A DNA stretch of 64,000 nt from Chloroflexota bacterium (GTDB lineage: Bacteria; Chloroflexota; Anaerolineae; Anaerolineales; UBA4823). A model generated the notes under the pieces. It had not been told where the DNA came from. It saw only the letters and a program-made list of their open reading frames with translations, and ran no database searches. The translations under genes and the position numbers were made by a program. The stretch covers positions 1 through 64,000 of the forward strand of contig JAKOUW010000235.1 in NCBI GenBank assembly GCA_029782365.1, given 5' to 3'. How positions within the stretch are numbered: the stretch's first letter is position 1; the number at the start of each line of letters is the position of its first letter. Of this stretch, positions 60,350 through 64,000 are shown piece after piece.

Positions 60350-62530
60350 CTAATTCCGGCTAATAATGAAAAGCAGGGTGGCAAATACCAACAGCATGCC
60401 AACCAGCAGGTACTGCTGAACCTTGCCTGTCTGGATCACCTTTAACTCGCGACCCAGGCGGTTTGTACCCGATCCGGCGAAATCGCCAAATCCGTTGATT
60501 ATGGGGTTGTCGATGCGCTGGCGCAAGAAAGCGCCAATGGCAGGCACCACCGAGGCCACTGCGTGCAAGAAGCCATCGATCACCTGACGATCGAGGAAAA
60601 TAGCGAACGTTTCGGACAGCCAGCTCGCCAGCCGAATGAAAGTGGCCTGGTAGATTTCATCGATGTAATACTTATTCTTGAGCAAAGTGATCTGGAAGCG
60701 GTCGTCATCCACTTTCTTGATGCTTTTGTAATACCACCAACCCAGTGCCAGGCCGCCCAGGGCGACCACCAAAGAAGTCGCAAAAGGCACCCAGTCAAAG
60801 CCGGCGGCGGCTTCTGCTTCCAATTCTTTGGCTATAAATTCAGGCAGAGAAGAAAAGACAAATCCGTGAAACCAATTCGGGATGAAGCCCAACAGTTTGG
60901 GGACCTCACCCAACAGCGGGAAGTTTTCAGGGATGCCGACCCAACCGTACACCACAGCGAAGAAGGCCAGCACAACAAGCGGCAATGTCATGGTCCAGGG
61001 TGTTTCGTGAGCATGTTCCGCTTCGGCCGTGCGCGGCTCGCCCAGGAAGGTCAGGGTAATCTGGCGCATCGTGTAAAATGCCGTCATCAACGCCGCCAGC
61101 GCCAGGACAACAAACACCCACGGGTTGGTATGCAGCGCCTCACCCAGGATTTCGTCTTTCGACCAGAAACCGGCGGTGATGAGCGGAAAGCCCGAAAGTG
61201 CAAAACCCCCGATCAGGAATGTCCAGAAGGTGATGGGCATTTTCTTGCGCAGCCCGCCCATGTTGTACATATCCTGTGGATCCATTTTGTGATTGCCCGT
61301 GTGCAGCACACCGTGCTCCATGCCGTGGATGACTGAACCTGAGCCCAGGAAAAGCAGAGCTTTGAAGAAAGCATGGGTTACCAGGTGGAAAGCGGCTGCG
61401 ACATACGCACCCAGGCCAAGGGCAGCGATCATGAAGCCAAGCTGTGAAATGGTGGAATAGGCCAGGACGCGCTTGATATCATTTTGCGCCACGGCAATCG
61501 TGGCAGCAAACAAAGCGGTAAAGGTGCCGATTATCGTCAGGAAGAGCATCGCCGGGTTGAAGCCATTGTTGGTCGCTTCCTCGAAAAGCGGGAACATCCT
61601 GATCATGGCGTAAACCCCAGCCGAAACCATGGTGGCTGCATGGATCATGGCAGACACAGGGGTGGGGCCTTCCATAGCATCGGGCAGCCATACATGCAGA
61701 GGGAACTGGGCCGACTTGCCGATTGTGCCGATGAATAGCAAAATGGCAATCCAGGCCGCGTCTGACCAGCCGAACAGCGAGGTAACGGCGCGCAGCTCTT
61801 CCATGTGTTCGGGGCGGAATAGGGCGCGAAATTCCAACGTGCCTGTGATCGAATAAAGCCAAACAATGCCGATCATCATGAAGACATCACCCACGCGGGT
61901 GGTCAGGAATGCTTTGATAGCGGCGGCCCGAGCGGAGGGCTTCTGGTACCAGAAACCGATCAACAGGTATGAGCACAGGCCCATCACTTCCCAACCGATG
62001 AACATAGTCAGCAGGTTGTTGGAAACCACCAGCGTGTACATACCGAAGGCGAACAAGCCAATGAAGGCAAAGAAGCGCGAATACATCGGCTCGATTGAAA
62101 GCACGCTGTGGCTGTGCCCATGCTCATCAATGACTGTGGCGCCGTGCGGGGGCAGTCCTTTTTTATCATGGTCGCCGTTCGGCTGGCCGAAGTTGTGGTA
62201 TCCAACGCTGTACAGGAAAATCATCAACACCGTCCAGCCAACAAAGAACAGAACAACGGCGGAAAGCGGGTCGATCAAGACTCCGATATTGAACGTTGTG
62301 GAGCCAGTTGAAAGCCAGGGTATGGATGACTCGAAGGGGAAATTGCCAAATTCCTCGGTGCGCAGTGCGTTCGCAAATACAATCATCGCGCCCAGCCAGG
62401 AAAGCAGCGCTGCGCCAACGCCGATGACCGTGCTCAGCAGCCGGTTGCGGTTGGTGAAAAGCACAATCAAGAAGAAAGCCAGCACTGGCGGCAGCGGGAG
62501 AAGCCAGATCAGGGTAGTATTGAAATCCAT
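60350..62530 (-). CDS. nuoL: NADH-quinone oxidoreductase subunit L
   Basis: 726 residues, longer than 610-620 of E. coli. Contains IGWEVMGLCSYLLIGFW, FPLHVWLPDAMEGPTPVSAMIHAATMV and the C-terminal lateral-helix region. It carries an extra hydrophilic loop near residues 115-145 (NGDHDKKGLPPHGATVIDEHGHSH). Terminal antiporter-like pump of complex I. Confidence 0.96.
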   Translation of the reverse strand: MDFNTTLIWLLPLPPVLAFFLIVLFTNRNRLLSTVIGVGAALLSWLGAMIVFANALRTEEFGNFPFESSIPWLSTGSTTFNIGVLIDPLSAVVLFFVGWTVLMIFLYSVGYHNFGQPNGDHDKKGLPPHGATVIDEHGHSHSVLSIEPMYSRFFAFIGLFAFGMYTLVVSNNLLTMFIGWEVMGLCSYLLIGFWYQKPSARAAAIKAFLTTRVGDVFMMIGIVWLYSITGTLEFRALFRPEHMEELRAVTSLFGWSDAAWIAILLFIGTIGKSAQFPLHVWLPDAMEGPTPVSAMIHAATMVSAGVYAMIRMFPLFEEATNNGFNPAMLFLTIIGTFTALFAATIAVAQNDIKRVLAYSTISQLGFMIAALGLGAYVAAAFHLVTHAFFKALLFLGSGSVIHGMEHGVLHTGNHKMDPQDMYNMGGLRKKMPITFWTFLIGGFALSGFPLITAGFWSKDEILGEALHTNPWVFVVLALAALMTAFYTMRQITLTFLGEPRTAEAEHAHETPWTMTLPLVVLAFFAVVYGWVGIPENFPLLGEVPKLLGFIPNWFHGFVFSSLPEFIAKELEAEAAAGFDWVPFATSLVVALGGLALGWWYYKSIKKVDDDRFQITLLKNKYYIDEIYQATFIRLASWLSETFAIFLDRQVIDGFLHAVASVVPAIGAFLRQRIDNPIINGFGDFAGSGTNRLGRELKVIQTGKVQQYLLVGMLLVFATLLFIISRN

Positions 62531-62547
62531 CGATCCTCCAAATCTGC

Positions 62548-62856
62548 TTAGAATTTCAGCATGTCGATATCATCGGCCACCACAGTGTTGCGGCGCCGAT
62601 AAATCGAGATGACCAGGGCCAGGCCGACAGCCACTTCGGCAGCCGACACTGCAAAAACCACCACGGCAAACACCTGCCCGGCCATCTCTGCGAGACCGAT
62701 GTATCGCCAAAAGGCAATCAGGTTGACGATAACGGCGTTCAGCATCAATTCCACACCCATTAAGAGGGCGACTGCATTGCGCCGGGCGAGCACACCGTAT
62801 AAACCCAGCGAGAACAAAATAGCTGCAAAAATCAGATACCAGGAAAGCGGGATCAT
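62548..62856 (-). CDS. nuoK: NADH-quinone oxidoreductase subunit K
   Basis: 102 residues, three helices, with MGVELMLNAVIVNLIAF holding the conserved Glu and VAVGLALVISIYRRRNTV. Start ATG 62856; a longer frame upstream overlaps nuoJ and is not likely. Confidence 0.95.
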   Translation of the reverse strand: MIPLSWYLIFAAILFSLGLYGVLARRNAVALLMGVELMLNAVIVNLIAFWRYIGLAEMAGQVFAVVVFAVSAAEVAVGLALVISIYRRRNTVVADDIDMLKF

Positions 62857-62867
62857 CGCCTGCTCCT

Positions 62868-63374
62868 TTACTTCTTGGTGTAAGAAATGTAAATGGCGCC
62901 GATCATCGCTGCTACCAGCAGCACCGAAGCCAGTTCGAAGGGCAGCAGGTATGCGCCAACCAGGGCCTGGCCCAGGTCCGCCAGCAGTTGGCCTTCGTTC
63001 GTCAAATCGGGCAGGGCGGTGTTGAAGCCAGACCACGACATCAGGATGATGACCAGGCTGACCAACATTCCTGCAGCGATGATCGCTGCATACCACCAAT
63101 TGCTGTTCTGCTGCGGGCCGGTGTCTTGCATCACTTTACGGGTCAGCATCACCGCGAAAATGAACAAAATCGCTATAGCGCCGATATAAATCAACACCTG
63201 GGCGACGGCGAAGAAACCTGTGTTCAACAGAACATACATCACACCGACCCCAAAGAGGGTCAAGACCAACCAAAGAGCAGAGTGCACCAGCGAGCGGGCG
63301 CTGACCACCAGCAGAGCAGCGACCAGGGTGACGGCTGCTACAATCAGAAAGATGAGTTGCATACCAGAAATCAT
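62868..63374 (-). CDS. nuoJ: NADH-quinone oxidoreductase subunit J
   Basis: 168 residues, about five helices. SLVHSALWLVLTLFGVGVMYVLL and AVAQVLIYIGAIAILFIFAVML are typical NuoJ. ATG 63374 behind GGGAGGAT. Follows nuoH by about 17 nt, with no nuoI between. Confidence 0.95.
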   Translation of the reverse strand: MISGMQLIFLIVAAVTLVAALLVVSARSLVHSALWLVLTLFGVGVMYVLLNTGFFAVAQVLIYIGAIAILFIFAVMLTRKVMQDTGPQQNSNWWYAAIIAAGMLVSLVIILMSWSGFNTALPDLTNEGQLLADLGQALVGAYLLPFELASVLLVAAMIGAIYISYTKK

Positions 63375-63390
63375 CGATTTATCCTCCCGC

Positions 63391-64000
63391 TCATGATTTA
63401 GGCGCCATCGCGACAGGCCGGGGTTCAGCCACTCGGGCACGCTCGCCGCGGGCGTAGCGGCGCATGATTTCAACCGTGCCCCAGGCGATCAGCACATTGA
63501 CCAGGAACTGCACTAATAAAGTGACCCAACCAGCCACCTGGGCTTGCTGCATGGCTTTCTGAGTGATCGCCGTTGCGATTAATAAAACCAAGGCAATGGG
63601 CGTCAGGAATTTCCAGTTGAAATTCAAGAGCTGGTCGATGCGCAGGCGGGGCATGGAAATGCGCAGCACGATGACGAAGAAGTAAACGATGAAAGTTTTG
63701 ATAAAGAAATAGGCCATTCCCAAGATAGGGTATTCTACCGACCAGGGTCCCTGCCACCCGCCGAAAAACAGGCTGGCGGTGATCGCCGAGACGGTGAAGG
63801 CGTGCAAAAATTCGCCCACATAGAACATCCCAAATTTCAAACCTGAATACTCTGTCTGGTAACCTGCCACAAGCTCAGATTCGGCTTCGAGCAGATCAAA
63901 CGGAGCGCGACCAATTTCCGCCTGGGAAGAAATGAAGAACAAAAATGCGGCCAGGGGTGAGGCAATGACAAACCACAGGCTGTGCTGTGCATCCACAATT
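63391..64000 (-). CDS. nuoH: NADH-quinone oxidoreductase subunit H, C-terminal part (cut by window edge)
   Basis: The last about 203 residues are visible. AEIGRAPFDLLEAESELVAGYQTEYSG is the quinone-site loop of NuoH, followed by FFIKTFIVYFFVIVLRISMPRLRIDQLL. The N-terminal part lies beyond the right edge. The tail after residue about 185 is polar (RRYARGERARVAEPR). Confidence 0.95.
   Translation of the reverse strand, partial: IVDAQHSLWFVIASPLAAFLFFISSQAEIGRAPFDLLEAESELVAGYQTEYSGLKFGMFYVGEFLHAFTVSAITASLFFGGWQGPWSVEYPILGMAYFFIKTFIVYFFVIVLRISMPRLRIDQLLNFNWKFLTPIALVLLIATAITQKAMQQAQVAGWVTLLVQFLVNVLIAWGTVEIMRRYARGERARVAEPRPVAMAPKS

Noticed and set aside
61866..62612. 248-codon plus-strand frame opposite nuoL
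   Set aside because: Shadow of nuoL; overlaps its start region and has no family pattern.
1..64000. CRISPR array, rRNA genes, prophage
   Set aside because: No regularly spaced repeats, no rRNA sequence and no phage structural genes were seen.

Overview
The window looks like a chromosomal segment of a Chloroflexota bacterium, most likely of the Anaerolineae type. The assignment is an inference from gene content: a fused haem A synthase/haem O synthase, an A2-type caa3 oxidase operon, a complex I operon with two nuoM genes, an ATP synthase b subunit fused to a delta C-terminal domain, TadE/TadG-type minor pilins and Pro/Thr-rich linkers. Most of the window has moderate GC, but roughly 0.5-3.5 kb is clearly AT-rich.

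Layout. 1-4.3 kb is an accessory island: the 5' end of an IS21-type istA, an AT-rich three-gene cassette around a TerB-like membrane protein, a PD-(D/E)XK nuclease-like gene, a frameshifted gene and a serine recombinase remnant that stops at the 3' end of ssrA (tmRNA). 4.3-13.5 kb holds ssrA, comB-family and S51 peptidase genes, a complete ABC importer operon, an M50/CBS protease, an EamA transporter and tRNA-Pro(GGG). 13.5-23.4 kb is one tightly packed biosynthetic operon behind a perfect consensus sigma-70 promoter: a PqqD-like protein with a leader-like tail, two sulfotransferases, a GH130/GH43-like protein, two NodZ-like fucosyltransferase paralogues, three other glycosyltransferases, an FkbM methyltransferase and an HPr-kinase-like ATPase. 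It probably makes a sulfated, methylated glycan or glycosylated peptide at the cell surface. 23.4-27.9 kb has Nudix, ROK kinase and two Tat-exported L,D-transpeptidases around a methyltransferase.

27.9-37.9 kb (minus strand) is an aerobic respiration block: a two-component system, a degenerate receiver protein, ctaC-ctaD-cox4-ctaE, a cupredoxin-like membrane protein, SURF1 and the CtaA-CtaB fusion. 38.0-40.9 kb is rpsO-pnp with a long intergenic stem-loop. 40.9-49.4 kb has two loci of TadE/TadG-like proteins on either side of a TetR-epimerase-ABC-F group; the ABC-F gene has a leader ORF and an attenuator-like terminator. 49.7-53.2 kb encodes an M48 protease, a PilZ protein and MurE. 53.3-64 kb (minus) encodes the F0 part of ATP synthase and, upstream of it, nuoH-J-K-L-M-M-N.

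How it fits together: complex I, the caa3 oxidase with its haem A and assembly factors, and F0 make a near-complete aerobic energy module, although the F1 genes, nuoI and nuoA-G are not in view. The best candidates for something new are the PqqD/kinase/sulfotransferase operon, the leader-controlled ABC-F gene, the truncated b-delta ATP synthase subunit and the TerB-like cassette.
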